Source: Metarhizobium sp964253915 | GTDB taxonomy: Bacteria > Pseudomonadota > Alphaproteobacteria > Rhizobiales > Rhizobiaceae | Assembly: GCF_964253915.1 (NCBI RefSeq) | Contig: NZ_CAXUSG020000011.1 | Location: 62,001-126,000, forward strand | DNA: 64,000 nt | Direction of reading: 5' to 3' | Shown: positions 1-8,393 of the stretch, in pieces | Position numbering within the stretch: the stretch's first letter is position 1 | How the letters are laid out: every line of letters begins with the position of its first letter | Translations under genes and position numbers: made by a program | The notes under the pieces: generated by a model | Told to the model about the DNA's origin: nothing | The model's input: only the letters and a program-made list of their open reading frames with translations | The model's database searches: none

Positions 1-420
1 ACCGCGCTGCATGCCGGCCGCCCGGCATTGAAGGCGGCAAGACGCTACGGCGCCGTCATTACCGAGACGATGCGGCGGCTGAACGTCAAGGCTTCCGGAC
101 CTTCCGCCACGGTCGGGGCACTCTCCGGCGGCAATCAGCAGAAGGTGCTGCTCGGGCGTTATCTTGCGACCGATGCCGACGTGCTGCTCATCGAGGAGCC
201 GACGCGCGGCGTCGATGTCGGCGCCAAGGCGGAAATCTATCGAATTCTACGTGACTTCGCGAAAGCGGGCGGTGCGGTGCTGGTGCTGTCGCGCGAGACG
301 GTCGAGCTGATCGGCCTCTGCGACCGCCTCTATGTGATCCACGGCAATACCATTGTTTCGGAAATGCGGGCTTCGGATGCCACCGAGCACCGTATTCTCG
401 ACGCGGCCCTCAGCGCCTGA
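1..420 (+). CDS. Sugar ABC importer ATPase, C-terminal part (RbsA-like), cut by window start
   Basis: The reading frame is open from base 1, so the gene begins before the window. What is visible is the end of the second nucleotide-binding domain of a ribose-type (RbsA/MglA) double ATPase: the signature LSGGNQQKVLLGR near base 120 and the Walker B stretch VLLIEEPTRGVDVG near base 180. The usual ISSE stretch after Walker B reads LSRE here. It would energise sugar uptake with the two permeases that follow directly (16-nt gap). The binding protein is not in the window. The substrate is unknown. Confidence 0.9.
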   Translation, partial: TALHAGRPALKAARRYGAVITETMRRLNVKASGPSATVGALSGGNQQKVLLGRYLATDADVLLIEEPTRGVDVGAKAEIYRILRDFAKAGGAVLVLSRETVELIGLCDRLYVIHGNTIVSEMRASDATEHRILDAALSA

Positions 421-436
421 CGGACTGGACGACCTG

Positions 437-1408
437 ATGATGCCTTCTTCTTTCACCCTTGGAAAACTGCTTACCGGCCGCGGCAGCCGGCAGGGCCTGT
501 GGTTGCTGCCGCTGGTCATCGCGATTGCCATGGCCTTGTGGCTGGCCGCGACCACCAGCCAGTTCGGCCAGTGGAGCAATCTTGCCAATCTCGTCGCGCA
601 GGGCATGCCGCTCTTGATCACCGCCGTCGGGCAAATGTTCGTCGTGCTTGTCGGCGGGCTCGATCTCTCCATCGGCTCGGTCGTCAGCTTCACCACGGCG
701 ATCCTGGCGCTCGACCTGCCGGGCTTCGTCACCATCCCCGCCGTCTTCCTACTTGCCGGCCTGATCGGCGCGACCAACGGCTACTGCGTCACGCGGCTCA
801 ACGTGCATCCCATCGTCGCGACGCTGTCCATGCAATATGTCGTGCTCGGCATCACCCGCGTGCTGCGCCCGGTTTCCGGCGGCATGGTGCCTGATGGCGT
901 GCGCTGGATGGTGGAGGGGACGCTCTTCGGCATTCCGCTGCCGGTCTTCTGGGGCATCGTCACGATCCTCGTCGCCTGGAAATTGCTCTACGGCTCGCGT
1001 TATGGCCTGCATCTCTTCGCCATCGGCGGCGGTGTCGCCTCCGGCTCGAACGATGCGGCGCGCAATTTCGGCATTCCCGCCAACCGCAACATCCTGCTTG
1101 CTTATGTGATCTGCTCGCTCTTTGCCGCCCTCGCCGGCGTGTTTCTTGCCGGGCGCATCGTCTCGGGCGATCCGAATGTCGGCCTGCTGATGGAACTGGA
1201 TGCCATCACGGCCGTCGCCATCGGCGGCACGCAATTGTCGGGCGGCGTCGGCAGCCTGCATGGCACGGTCATCGGGGTCGCGGTCCTGGCGCTGCTGTCC
1301 AACGGCATGAACCTGCTCAACATCACGCCTTTCGTGCAGACGGCGATCAAGGGCATCCTGCTCATGGCTGTTGTCGCACTCCAGTCGCGCAAGAAGATCG
1401 GATTGTGA
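437..1408 (+). CDS. Sugar ABC importer permease (RbsC-like)
   Basis: This is a 323-residue, very hydrophobic inner-membrane protein of the branched BPD_transp_2 family (RbsC type). It carries the family stretch GGLDLSIGSVVSFT near residue 75 and the C-terminal IGGTQLSGGVGSLHGTVIG block. The start at ATG 437 lies just after the upstream ATPase stop; the earlier in-frame codons lie inside that gene. Its last codons overlap a possible GTG of the next permease, so the genes are a tight operon. It should form the channel with the permease at 1411-2361. Confidence 0.9.
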   Translation: MMPSSFTLGKLLTGRGSRQGLWLLPLVIAIAMALWLAATTSQFGQWSNLANLVAQGMPLLITAVGQMFVVLVGGLDLSIGSVVSFTTAILALDLPGFVTIPAVFLLAGLIGATNGYCVTRLNVHPIVATLSMQYVVLGITRVLRPVSGGMVPDGVRWMVEGTLFGIPLPVFWGIVTILVAWKLLYGSRYGLHLFAIGGGVASGSNDAARNFGIPANRNILLAYVICSLFAALAGVFLAGRIVSGDPNVGLLMELDAITAVAIGGTQLSGGVGSLHGTVIGVAVLALLSNGMNLLNITPFVQTAIKGILLMAVVALQSRKKIGL

Positions 1409-1410
1409 TC

Positions 1411-2361
1411 ATGTCGGCCCTCGTCAACTCGACCGTCTTCCGGCGCGTCTCCAAGGTTCCGCCCTCCTATTACCTGTTCGCCCTGCTGCTGGTGATCCTG
1501 TTCGTGGCACGGCCGCAGATGATGAATACCAATGTGCTCGGCGTCTTCGTGCGCCAGGTCGTGCCGCTCGGCATTCTGGTGCTCGGCCAATTGCTGGTGA
1601 TGCGGGTGAAATCGATCGACCTCTCCGGCGGCGGCGTCATCCTTCTCATCAATTATTGCATCTCGTCCGGCATCTTCCCCGGCGCCTCGCTCGGTTTTTA
1701 TATCGCGCTGGCGCTGGTAACCGGCTTGGCCATCGGCCTCTTCAATGGCGTGATGGTGGCCAAGCGCCGTGTCTCCGCCGTCATCGTCACGCTGGCGCTG
1801 TCGATCGTGCTCGTCGGTTTCGTGCAATATCTTTCGAGCGGCAAGCCGCCGGGCGACGTACCGAAGATTTTTGCCGAGCTTTTCAATACCCGCTTCATCG
1901 GCGTGCCGAGCCCCGTTCTCTTCTGGGTCGCGCTGACGGCGCTGATGGCGCTGCTGCTGTCGCAGACCGTCTTCGGCCGCTTCGTCGCCGCAGTCGGGGA
2001 AAGCATGCCGGCCGCGCATTTTTCCGGCGTGCCGGTGGAGCGTACGGTCATTCTCGCCCACACGATCGCGGGCCTGATGGCGGCGATCGCGGCACTGGTG
2101 CAGACGGCATCCATTGCCGTCGGCAGCGTGCGCGTCGGGCTTGATCTGCCGATCCTGTCGGTTGCCGCCACCATTCTCGGCGGCGTCGTCTTCGGGCGGG
2201 GTGAGGGGGGCGTCTGGGGGCCGTTCTTCGGCGTGCTCTGCTTCGCCTTCCTCTTTGTCGTGATGACGATGTTCGGCGTCGGCGATGCGGGAAAACTCGT
2301 CGCGCAGGGCCTGATCATCCTGTTCGCGGCCATCTTCTACGGCCTTCGTGCCAGCAAATAA
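1411..2361 (+). CDS. Sugar ABC importer permease (RbsC-like), second subunit
   Basis: This 316-residue membrane protein is the second RbsC-type permease of the operon. It has the VKSIDLSGGGVILL stretch, which corresponds to the DLSVGS motif of the family, and a C-terminal ILGGVVFGRGEGGVWGP block. ATG 1411 is preferred over GTG 1405, which overlaps the upstream stop codon. Two different permeases in one operon imply a heterodimeric channel, unlike the classical RbsC homodimer. Substrate unknown. Confidence 0.88.
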   Translation: MSALVNSTVFRRVSKVPPSYYLFALLLVILFVARPQMMNTNVLGVFVRQVVPLGILVLGQLLVMRVKSIDLSGGGVILLINYCISSGIFPGASLGFYIALALVTGLAIGLFNGVMVAKRRVSAVIVTLALSIVLVGFVQYLSSGKPPGDVPKIFAELFNTRFIGVPSPVLFWVALTALMALLLSQTVFGRFVAAVGESMPAAHFSGVPVERTVILAHTIAGLMAAIAALVQTASIAVGSVRVGLDLPILSVAATILGGVVFGRGEGGVWGPFFGVLCFAFLFVVMTMFGVGDAGKLVAQGLIILFAAIFYGLRASK

Positions 2362-2389
2362 CACTCACAGCCATTCAAGGAGGATGTTA

Positions 2390-3046
2390 ATGGCGGACAA
2401 GCGCTCAATCCTGTGCTTCGGAGATTCCCTGACCTGGGGTTGGATTCCCGTAAAGGAATCCGCACCCACCCTGCGCTACCCTTATGAGCAGCGCTGGACC
2501 GGCGCCATGGCCGCAAAACTCGGCGACGGCTACCACATCATCGAGGAGGGCCTGAGCGCCCGCACCACCAGCCTCGACGATCCGAACGATGCCCGGCTGA
2601 ACGGCAGTGCCTATCTGCCCTCGGCGCTCGCCAGCCACCTTCCGCTCGACCTCGTCATCCTCCTGCTCGGCACGAACGATACGAAGTCCTATTTCCACCG
2701 CACGCCCTATGAGATCGCCAACGGCATGGGCAAACTGGTCGGTCAGGTGCTGACCTCGGCCGGCGGCGTCGGCACGCCCTATCCAGCGCCGAAGGTGCTC
2801 GTCGTCGCCCCGCCGCCGCTCGCGCCAATGCCCGATCCGTGGTTCGAAGGCATGTTCGGCGGCGGCTACGAAAAATCGAAACAACTCGCCGGCCTCTACA
2901 AGGCGCTCGCCGATTTCACCAAGGTCGAGTTCCTCGCCGCGGGCGACCATGTGGCCACAGACGGCGTCGACGGCATCCATTTTTCCGCCGAAACCAACAT
3001 CAAGCTCGGACACGCGATCGCCGACAAGGTCGCGACACTGTTCTGA
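2390..3046 (+). CDS. SGNH/GDSL-family hydrolase (arylesterase-like)
   Basis: This 218-residue protein has the SGNH hydrolase blocks: FGDSLTWGW with nucleophile Ser13, GTND at 94-97, and DGIH with Asp194 and His197 as the rest of the triad. No signal peptide is seen, so it probably acts in the cytoplasm on an acyl or aryl ester, perhaps deacylating the sugar brought in by the importer upstream. ATG 2390 is chosen because AAGGAGG at 2377-2383 sits 6 nt before it; ATG 2384 would overlap that site. It is the last gene before a double hairpin. Confidence 0.85.
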   Translation: MADKRSILCFGDSLTWGWIPVKESAPTLRYPYEQRWTGAMAAKLGDGYHIIEEGLSARTTSLDDPNDARLNGSAYLPSALASHLPLDLVILLLGTNDTKSYFHRTPYEIANGMGKLVGQVLTSAGGVGTPYPAPKVLVVAPPPLAPMPDPWFEGMFGGGYEKSKQLAGLYKALADFTKVEFLAAGDHVATDGVDGIHFSAETNIKLGHAIADKVATLF

Positions 3047-3050
3047 GCAA

Positions 3051-3083
3051 TGCCACTCCGGCGCCTCCCTTGCCGGAGTGGCA
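3051..3083 (+). terminator. Hairpin after the SGNH hydrolase gene
   Basis: TGCCACTCCGG (3051-3061) and CCGGAGTGGCA (3073-3083) form a perfect 11-bp stem with an 11-nt loop, 5 nt after the stop codon at 3046. There is no clear U-tract, so it could end transcription weakly or protect the mRNA 3' end. Confidence 0.6.
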
Positions 3084-3106
3084 CTTCATTGCGGTTCGCA
3101 ATGCGC

Positions 3107-3132
3107 GGGTCACCCTTTGCAAGGGGTGACCC
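3107..3132 (+). terminator. Second hairpin after the SGNH hydrolase gene
   Basis: GGGTCACCC (3107-3115) pairs perfectly with GGGTGACCC (3124-3132) across an 8-nt loop. It follows the first hairpin by 23 nt and is followed by CTTATGCTT rather than a run of T. Confidence 0.5.
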
Positions 3133-3170
3133 TTATGCTTCGTTGGACAAGGGTCAGCTTGATTGCAAAC

Positions 3171-3196
3171 TGACATGTCAGATTGTTGACATGTCA
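3171..3196 (+). promoter_or_regulatory. Tandem TGACATGTCA palindromes, probable operator
   Basis: The perfect 10-bp palindrome TGACATGTCA occurs at 3171-3180 and again at 3187-3196, 16 bp centre to centre. Both lie 60-90 bp before the cupin gene start. The shape (short palindrome, GT/AC-type core) suits a FadR/FCD-type GntR dimer. The obvious candidate is the GntR regulator at 4754-5428. The assignment is an inference. Confidence 0.6.
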
Positions 3197-3258
3197 GTGG
3201 CAAAATGGTCTGTTGCGGCCAGCAATCGATTTCCCAAAACAGACCATCGGAGGACCCC

Positions 3259-3798
3259 ATGACCGATCCGGCCGCCAATCTCTACGCCGAAACGCTTCGG
3301 CGCATGCCGTACCAGAAGCCGCAGCCCAACGAGATCCTTCCGGATCTGGTTATTCCCAACGCCGTCCCGCTCGACGAGCGCATCTGGGTGCCGCAGGCAG
3401 AACAGGTCTGGTTCCGCCCCCTGTGTCTGAACCGGTCCACGGGCTACTGGATGAACCTGTTGCGGGTCCGCAAGTCGGGCGTGCTCAGCCGTCACCGGCA
3501 TCCGGCTCCCGTCCATGCCTTCGTCATCAAGGGAAGCTGGCGTTACCTGGAGCATGACTGGGTGGCGACGGAGGGGTCTTATGCCTTCGAGCCGCCCGGT
3601 GAAACGCACACGCTCGTCGTCGACGAGGGCGTCGAGGAAATGATCACCCTCTTCCAGGTGCAGGGCTGCATGTATTACGTCGATCCCTGGGGCAACAATA
3701 ACGGCTACGAGGACGTCTTCACCAAGATCGACATGTGCCGCAAGCACTATGAAGAAGTCGGACTGGGCGCCGATTATGTCGACCAGTTCATCCGGTGA
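3259..3798 (+). CDS. Cupin protein, 2,4'-dihydroxyacetophenone dioxygenase family
   Basis: This 179-residue protein has a single cupin barrel with the metal-binding histidines in the order His79, His81, His86 and His117 (SRHRHPAPVH and GETHT). It resembles the family annotated as 2,4'-dihydroxyacetophenone dioxygenase, a mononuclear iron enzyme cleaving a C-C bond next to a carbonyl. In this sugar-acid context an isomerase or another oxygenase is equally possible. ATG 3259 is preceded by CGGAGGA. It forms an operon with the SDR gene 7 nt downstream and lies behind the tandem palindromes. Confidence 0.75.
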   Translation: MTDPAANLYAETLRRMPYQKPQPNEILPDLVIPNAVPLDERIWVPQAEQVWFRPLCLNRSTGYWMNLLRVRKSGVLSRHRHPAPVHAFVIKGSWRYLEHDWVATEGSYAFEPPGETHTLVVDEGVEEMITLFQVQGCMYYVDPWGNNNGYEDVFTKIDMCRKHYEEVGLGADYVDQFIR

Positions 3799-3805
3799 TA
3801 AAAAG

Positions 3806-4531
3806 ATGACTTTTCAAGCCAATATGCTTGCCGGCCAGGTCGCGCTGGTAACGGGCGCAACCACCGGCATCGGTGCCGGCGTCGCGGAAAAACTCGCAAG
3901 CCTCGGCGCCACCGTGATCGCCGTCGGTCTCGGCGCCAGTGATGCCAGATATGCGCCCGGCCTCGACGTTACCGCCCGCGAACTCGATGTTTGCGACCAG
4001 GATGCCGTCGACAGCCTGATCGCCGATCTGGATCGCCTCGATATCGTCGTCAATTGCGCCGGTGTCATCCGCCGTCAGGAAGAGCACCAGCTCGACGTGT
4101 TCGAGAAGGTGCTTGCGATCAACCTGACCGGCACCATGCGTGTCTGCACGGCGGCACGGGAAAAACTGGCGAAAAGTGGCGGCACCATCGTCAACACGGC
4201 GTCCATGCTGTCCTTCTTCGGCGGTGGCCTCGTTCCCGCCTACAGCGCCAGCAAGGGCGGCGTTGCGCAGCTGACGAAATCGCTGGCCATCGCCTATGCG
4301 GCGGACGGTATCCGCGTCAATGCGGTGGCGCCCGGCTGGATCGCGACGCCGCTGACGCAGGCGCTGCAGGATGACCCGGCGCGGGCCGGCCCGATCCTGG
4401 ACCGCACGCCGCTGAAGCGTTGGGGCAAGCCGCAGGACGTTGCCGGCGCGGTCGCCTTCCTGTGCAGCCCGGAGGCCGGTTTCATCACCGGCGTGGTCCT
4501 GCCGGTCGATGGCGGATATCTCATCAGCTGA
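3806..4531 (+). CDS. SDR-family NAD(P)-dependent oxidoreductase
   Basis: This 241-residue classical short-chain dehydrogenase has the cofactor motif TGATTGIG at 16-23, NCAG at 83-86, Asn106, and the catalytic Ser133, Tyr146 and Lys150 (YSASK). The C-terminal ITGVVLPVDGGY is typical. It most resembles gluconate 5-dehydrogenase or KduD-type enzymes acting on sugar acids. ATG 3806 lies 7 nt after the cupin gene, so the two are co-transcribed and probably act in the same pathway. Exact substrate unknown. Confidence 0.85.
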   Translation: MTFQANMLAGQVALVTGATTGIGAGVAEKLASLGATVIAVGLGASDARYAPGLDVTARELDVCDQDAVDSLIADLDRLDIVVNCAGVIRRQEEHQLDVFEKVLAINLTGTMRVCTAAREKLAKSGGTIVNTASMLSFFGGGLVPAYSASKGGVAQLTKSLAIAYAADGIRVNAVAPGWIATPLTQALQDDPARAGPILDRTPLKRWGKPQDVAGAVAFLCSPEAGFITGVVLPVDGGYLIS

Positions 4532-4538
4532 AGAGAAT

Positions 4539-4566
4539 AGCCCCGGCGGACCTGCTCCGCTGGGCT
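4539..4566 (+). terminator. Hairpin after the SDR gene
   Basis: AGCCCCGGCGGA (4539-4550) pairs with TCCGCTGGGCT (4556-4566) apart from one bulge, with a 5-nt loop. It is 7 nt past the stop codon, between convergent genes. There is no strong U-tract. Confidence 0.45.
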
Positions 4567-4705
4567 GATCCTTAAAAGCCTCCGAAACAGACACAGCCGA
4601 TGACATGCACGACCCGGTCTGCTGGCGTCGAGCAGGTCACGCCTTATCCGACGCAGCCGACGCCACAGGGGTCATCAAGCGCATCTACGCCGATGAATGT
4701 GTCAG

Positions 4706-4717
4706 GTAACATGTTAC
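4706..4717. promoter_or_regulatory. Perfect 12-bp palindrome between convergent genes
   Basis: GTAACATGTTAC is a perfect 12-bp palindrome in the 222-nt gap between the convergent SDR and GntR genes. It shares the ACATGT core with the operators at 3171-3196. No promoter is evident next to it and no gene was found in the rest of the gap. The function is not known. Confidence 0.35.
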
Positions 4718-4753
4718 TCTTGCCTGTTGTCCTCGCTTGAGGCTTGCCCGTAC

Positions 4754-5428
4754 CTAGTTTTGCATCAGGCTGGCGTAATAGACTTGGGAGTAGCTGATAT
4801 GCTGCCGCAACAGGCTCTGGACCTTGCTTATGTCCGCGTCGGCGATGGCATCGCGCAAACCGCGATGTTCGGCCAGAGAATTCTCGACATGGCGCGGTTG
4901 CTCGCTGAAGCGGGTGCGCAGGGCGGCAAACCGGCTGTTGACCTTGCTGACGAAGGTTTCCTCCAAAAACGGCGAATCCGCGCTTTTTACGAAAAGCAGA
5001 TGCAGGCTCGTGTCGAGCTTCCGGTATTCGTCGATGGAGCCGGATTGCGCCCGCACGACCATTTTTTCGTAGATTTTCCCAACCTCCCGCTGCAAAACGG
5101 CCAGATTACGCTGCATCGACAGGGAGATGGCTTCCAGTTCAAGCGCGATTCGCAATTCCGCAAGTGCCTGCAACTCGTGCGCGGTCGGCTTGAAGACGAA
5201 GGTACCCGATTGTGCCCTGATTTCGATCAGCCCTTCGGCCTCCAGGCGGATGTAGGCCGCACGGATCGGTGCCTTGGTCACGTTGTAGAGTTCCGAGAGC
5301 TGTGCTTCTGAAATCTTCTCGCCGAGCGCGAAGACATTGTTGACAATGTCGGATCTGAGCCGCTCGAGCACCACCTCGGATACGGGTTTGGGACGAATGA
5401 TCTTTTCCACCCTTTTTGTCGACTTCAT
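4754..5428 (-). CDS. GntR-family regulator with FCD domain
   Basis: This 224-residue protein has an N-terminal winged helix-turn-helix (about residues 15-80; SELYNVTKAPIRAAYIRLEAEGL) and a C-terminal all-helical FCD ligand domain. The start is placed at the ATG complementary to 5426-5428, preceded by GCGAGGC; an upstream in-frame extension is not protein-like. It is convergent with the cupin-SDR operon and the best candidate to bind the TGACATGTCA pair. The recognition helix has K-A-P-I-R in place of the usual T-P-V-R-E. Confidence 0.88.
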   Translation of the reverse strand: MKSTKRVEKIIRPKPVSEVVLERLRSDIVNNVFALGEKISEAQLSELYNVTKAPIRAAYIRLEAEGLIEIRAQSGTFVFKPTAHELQALAELRIALELEAISLSMQRNLAVLQREVGKIYEKMVVRAQSGSIDEYRKLDTSLHLLFVKSADSPFLEETFVSKVNSRFAALRTRFSEQPRHVENSLAEHRGLRDAIADADISKVQSLLRQHISYSQVYYASLMQN

Positions 5429-5594
5429 GCTTGCCTCGCCCTCTGCACGTCCAAGCTTTCTATCAGCTTTGCCGCGATGACAAGCGTGGTGGCTGGGAAA
5501 AGGGCTGGCCGGGATGGACGGAGCCTCCGGGCGGGAGCGGCAGAGGCTCCAAAATGCGATGGCCCCCACCGGGGTGGAGGCCAGCCGAGACGAA

Positions 5595-6566
5595 TCAGGC
5601 GATGCCGAGTACGAGTTTTGCGGTGTTTTCGTCCGTGATCAGCGCATTGGCGAGGCGACCGTGCAGGGCGGCGCGGATGGCCGGGGCGCGGTGGACGCCG
5701 GAGGCGACGATGGTCGTCGGCCGGTCGGCCGGGCGGGTGCGGATGAAGGATGTCAGCCGGCTGTGATAATCGGCGTTGACGATGACGCCGTCGGCGGAAA
5801 TCGCGCAGCCGAGCAGTTCGCCGACCGCGCCGGCCGCCATCGCCTGTCCCAGTTCGGCAGCGGTGATGAAGCCGTCCTTGTAGAGCGTTGCCTCCGGTCC
5901 CCAGTAGCCGATACCCATGACCAGCAGCGAGGCCTCCGCCACCAGCGCCTCGAGGACCCGGTGGCCGGGCTGGGTCTGCAGCAGTTCCCGCTCGGCCTCC
6001 GTGTAAGTGACGACCGGGACGGGGAAGGGATAACACTGGGCGTTCAGCCGTTCCGCAAGCCGGGTGCAGACGTCGTAATGCGTGGCGCGGCCGTCGCGCG
6101 TCAGGTTGCCCATCAGGGAGACGCAGCGGTGCTGCGGCCGCTCCATCGGCGGCAGGCGGCGGGCGACTTCGCGCATGGCACCGCCGCTGCCGAGCCCGAT
6201 GGTCAGTGGCGCGACCTGGTCCAGCACCTTTTCGAGATAGAATGTCGCCTGCGTCGCCACCGAGGGGATGTCTTCGACGCTGTCGCGCTCACTCAGGCAG
6301 ACATCGCAGTAGACGAGACCGAACCGGTCGCGGAGGCGATCGGCCAGCTCGATGCATTTCGCCATCGGATGGACGAGTTCGAAGCGGATCAGCCGCTCGG
6401 AATTGGCAAGCGCAATCAGCCGCTGCACGATCTGGCGCGAGACGTTGAGCTCGGTGGCGATCTGCTCCTGCGTCCGGCTCTTGAAATAATAGAGCCAGGC
6501 GGCACGGGCCGCCAGTTCCAGTCGATGTTCCCCGGCCGGATCGGCCCGTTCGATATATCCTGACAC
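5595..6566 (-). CDS. SorC/DeoR-type sugar-binding transcriptional regulator
   Basis: This 323-residue protein has an N-terminal helix-turn-helix (about residues 20-55; RTQEQIATELNVSRQIVQRL) and a C-terminal sugar-phosphate-binding domain of the SorC/CggR type (GLGSGGAMREVARRL near 125, LVMGIGYWGPEATLY near 215). The start is a GTG complementary to 6564-6566. It is the last gene of a minus-strand operon with an amidohydrolase and a sugar importer. It probably senses a phosphorylated intermediate and controls the promoter upstream of the binding-protein gene near 12019-12180. Confidence 0.88.
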   Translation of the reverse strand: MSGYIERADPAGEHRLELAARAAWLYYFKSRTQEQIATELNVSRQIVQRLIALANSERLIRFELVHPMAKCIELADRLRDRFGLVYCDVCLSERDSVEDIPSVATQATFYLEKVLDQVAPLTIGLGSGGAMREVARRLPPMERPQHRCVSLMGNLTRDGRATHYDVCTRLAERLNAQCYPFPVPVVTYTEAERELLQTQPGHRVLEALVAEASLLVMGIGYWGPEATLYKDGFITAAELGQAMAAGAVGELLGCAISADGVIVNADYHSRLTSFIRTRPADRPTTIVASGVHRAPAIRAALHGRLANALITDENTAKLVLGIA

Positions 6567-6663
6567 GCTGTCTCACCCGGTCTTTTCCGCGCGCCAAGGC
6601 GCGGTGGCGATCCTCTAGCACATGTGCCGCGCCGTGCAATCGCCGACGCGGCGCAACGCATGG

Positions 6664-7383
6664 TTAGAGCTTCAAAAGCCGTGCGATGTTGCCGCCGACG
6701 ATCTGCCGATAGCCTTCATCGTCATCGGTCGCCCGGCGCATCTTCTGGAACTCGAATTCGTAATCGACGAAGGGCGAATCCGTGCCCCAGATGACCTTGT
6801 GCGCACCGATGCGCTTCACCGCCGTCTGGATTTCGAAGATCGGCGCGCGCGAGGTTTCGAGGTAGAGGTTGTCGAATTCGCCGGCAAAGCTGATCGCCTG
6901 GTCGACCGACCAGAAGAAACCCATATGCGCCATCATCAGCGACACTTTCGGGAAGCGCTTGGCCATGATGGCGAATTCCGGCGGGCTGTTGTAGAGGTCG
7001 CTCGCCCCGTGCACGATGATCGGGAAATCGAGTTCTTCCGCCACCTTGAACAGCGGATCGACGAGTTCCGGGTCGGCCAGGTGATAACCGTTGATGGTCG
7101 GATGCAGCTTCAGGCCCTTGAAACCCCAATCGGCAATGCAGCGGCGCACGATATCGGCGGCATCGCGCTCCCACGGATTGACCGCGCAATAGGGGATCAG
7201 CCGGTCCGGAAACTGCTCATAGGCATCCTTGACGAAATCATTGGTGAAATTGCCTTCGACGAAAGGGAAGACGACGCCCTTGGCGACGCCGGCCTGGTCG
7301 AGCTTGGCGACGAGTTCCGCGCCGGTCTGGACGGCGCCCGGCCGGTCGCCGAGGTGATTGTGGGCATCGATGATCAGGGACAT
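6664..7383 (-). CDS. Amidohydrolase family protein (ACMSD-like metal hydrolase or decarboxylase)
   Basis: This 239-residue TIM-barrel protein has the N-terminal metal-binding AHNH (His8, His10), further histidines in IIVHGASD and MMAHMG, and a C-terminal aspartate in GTDSPF. These fit the PF04909 amidohydrolase-2 family, whose members include ACMSD, other non-oxidative decarboxylases and lactonases. It sits 10 nt after the permease gene with AGGAG before its ATG, so it belongs to the import operon and probably acts early on the imported sugar or lactone. The reaction is not resolved. Confidence 0.82.
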   Translation of the reverse strand: MSLIIDAHNHLGDRPGAVQTGAELVAKLDQAGVAKGVVFPFVEGNFTNDFVKDAYEQFPDRLIPYCAVNPWERDAADIVRRCIADWGFKGLKLHPTINGYHLADPELVDPLFKVAEELDFPIIVHGASDLYNSPPEFAIMAKRFPKVSLMMAHMGFFWSVDQAISFAGEFDNLYLETSRAPIFEIQTAVKRIGAHKVIWGTDSPFVDYEFEFQKMRRATDDDEGYRQIVGGNIARLLKL

Positions 7384-7393
7384 CTTGGTTCTC

Positions 7394-8383
7394 CTAGTGT
7401 GAGCGTTTCAGCGCGCCGATGGCCATGGCGAGCAGGATGAAGGCACCGTTGAGGCCGTAGCGGAACGGTGCGCCGAGGCCGAGCAGGGTCAGGCCGTTGC
7501 CGAGGAAGGTGATGAACAGCCCGCCGATGAGCACGCCCGGAATGGTGATTTCCGCCCTGCGTGACAGAAGCGTGCCGAGATAGACGGCGGCGAAGGCATC
7601 GAGCAGGTAGGGCTCGGCACCGCGCGGCACGGCAATGCCGGTACGCGAGACAAGCGCCACGCCCGCTACTGCCGACAGCAGACCAGCGATGACGAAGCCG
7701 CCGGCGAAGACGGCGCGGATATCGATGCCGGCAAGCATCGCCGCACGTGCATTGCCGCCGACTGCTTTGGCGCGCCGGGCAAAAGGCGTGAAGGTCATCA
7801 CCGCCAGCATGATCAGGAAGGCAAGGATGCCGAGCAGGATGAGGGCCGAGATGCCAAAAATCTTGCCCTGGCCGATGAAGAAGAAGGCACGTGTCAGGCC
7901 GCGCGGCAGGGAGAAAAGGATCTGCGGCTCGGCGCCGTTGGTCATCATCAGTTCGCCGGAGCGGATGATGAACATCATGCCGAGCGTGCCGATCACGGCG
8001 GGCACGCCGACATAGGCGGCGATGAGGCCGTTGACGAGGCCGATGCCGACACCGAAGGCGAGCGGCGCTGCGATAACCAGCCAGAGCGGCTGACCGTTCA
8101 GCACCAGGATTGCGGCAATCAGCCCGGCGCCGTCGGCGATCTGGGCGACGGAGAGATCGACGCCGCGCATCGACATCACCACCGCCAGCCCGAAGGACAT
8201 GACGATCAGCACCACGCTCTGGTGCATGACATTGGCGATGTTGGCGGGGCTGAGGAACACTGGCTTGAGAATGCCGAAGAGAATGAGCACGCCCAGCATG
8301 CCGATGGCCGGACCATAGGTGCGCAACAGATCGACGATGCTTGCCGACAGGGCAGGGCGCGGGGTGGTGGATGAAGTTTGCAT
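7394..8383 (-). CDS. Sugar ABC importer permease (RbsC-like)
   Basis: This 329-residue multi-pass membrane protein is of the RbsC type. The usual DLSVG motif reads MRGVDLSVAQIADGAGLI here, and the C-terminal region ITIPGVLIGGLFITFLGNGLT is family-like. It starts at an ATG with GGGAG upstream, 10 nt after the fused ATPase-permease gene. It should pair with the permease half of that fusion to form a heterodimeric channel. Confidence 0.88.
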   Translation of the reverse strand: MQTSSTTPRPALSASIVDLLRTYGPAIGMLGVLILFGILKPVFLSPANIANVMHQSVVLIVMSFGLAVVMSMRGVDLSVAQIADGAGLIAAILVLNGQPLWLVIAAPLAFGVGIGLVNGLIAAYVGVPAVIGTLGMMFIIRSGELMMTNGAEPQILFSLPRGLTRAFFFIGQGKIFGISALILLGILAFLIMLAVMTFTPFARRAKAVGGNARAAMLAGIDIRAVFAGGFVIAGLLSAVAGVALVSRTGIAVPRGAEPYLLDAFAAVYLGTLLSRRAEITIPGVLIGGLFITFLGNGLTLLGLGAPFRYGLNGAFILLAMAIGALKRSH

Positions 8384-8393
8384 CGGGCGCTCC

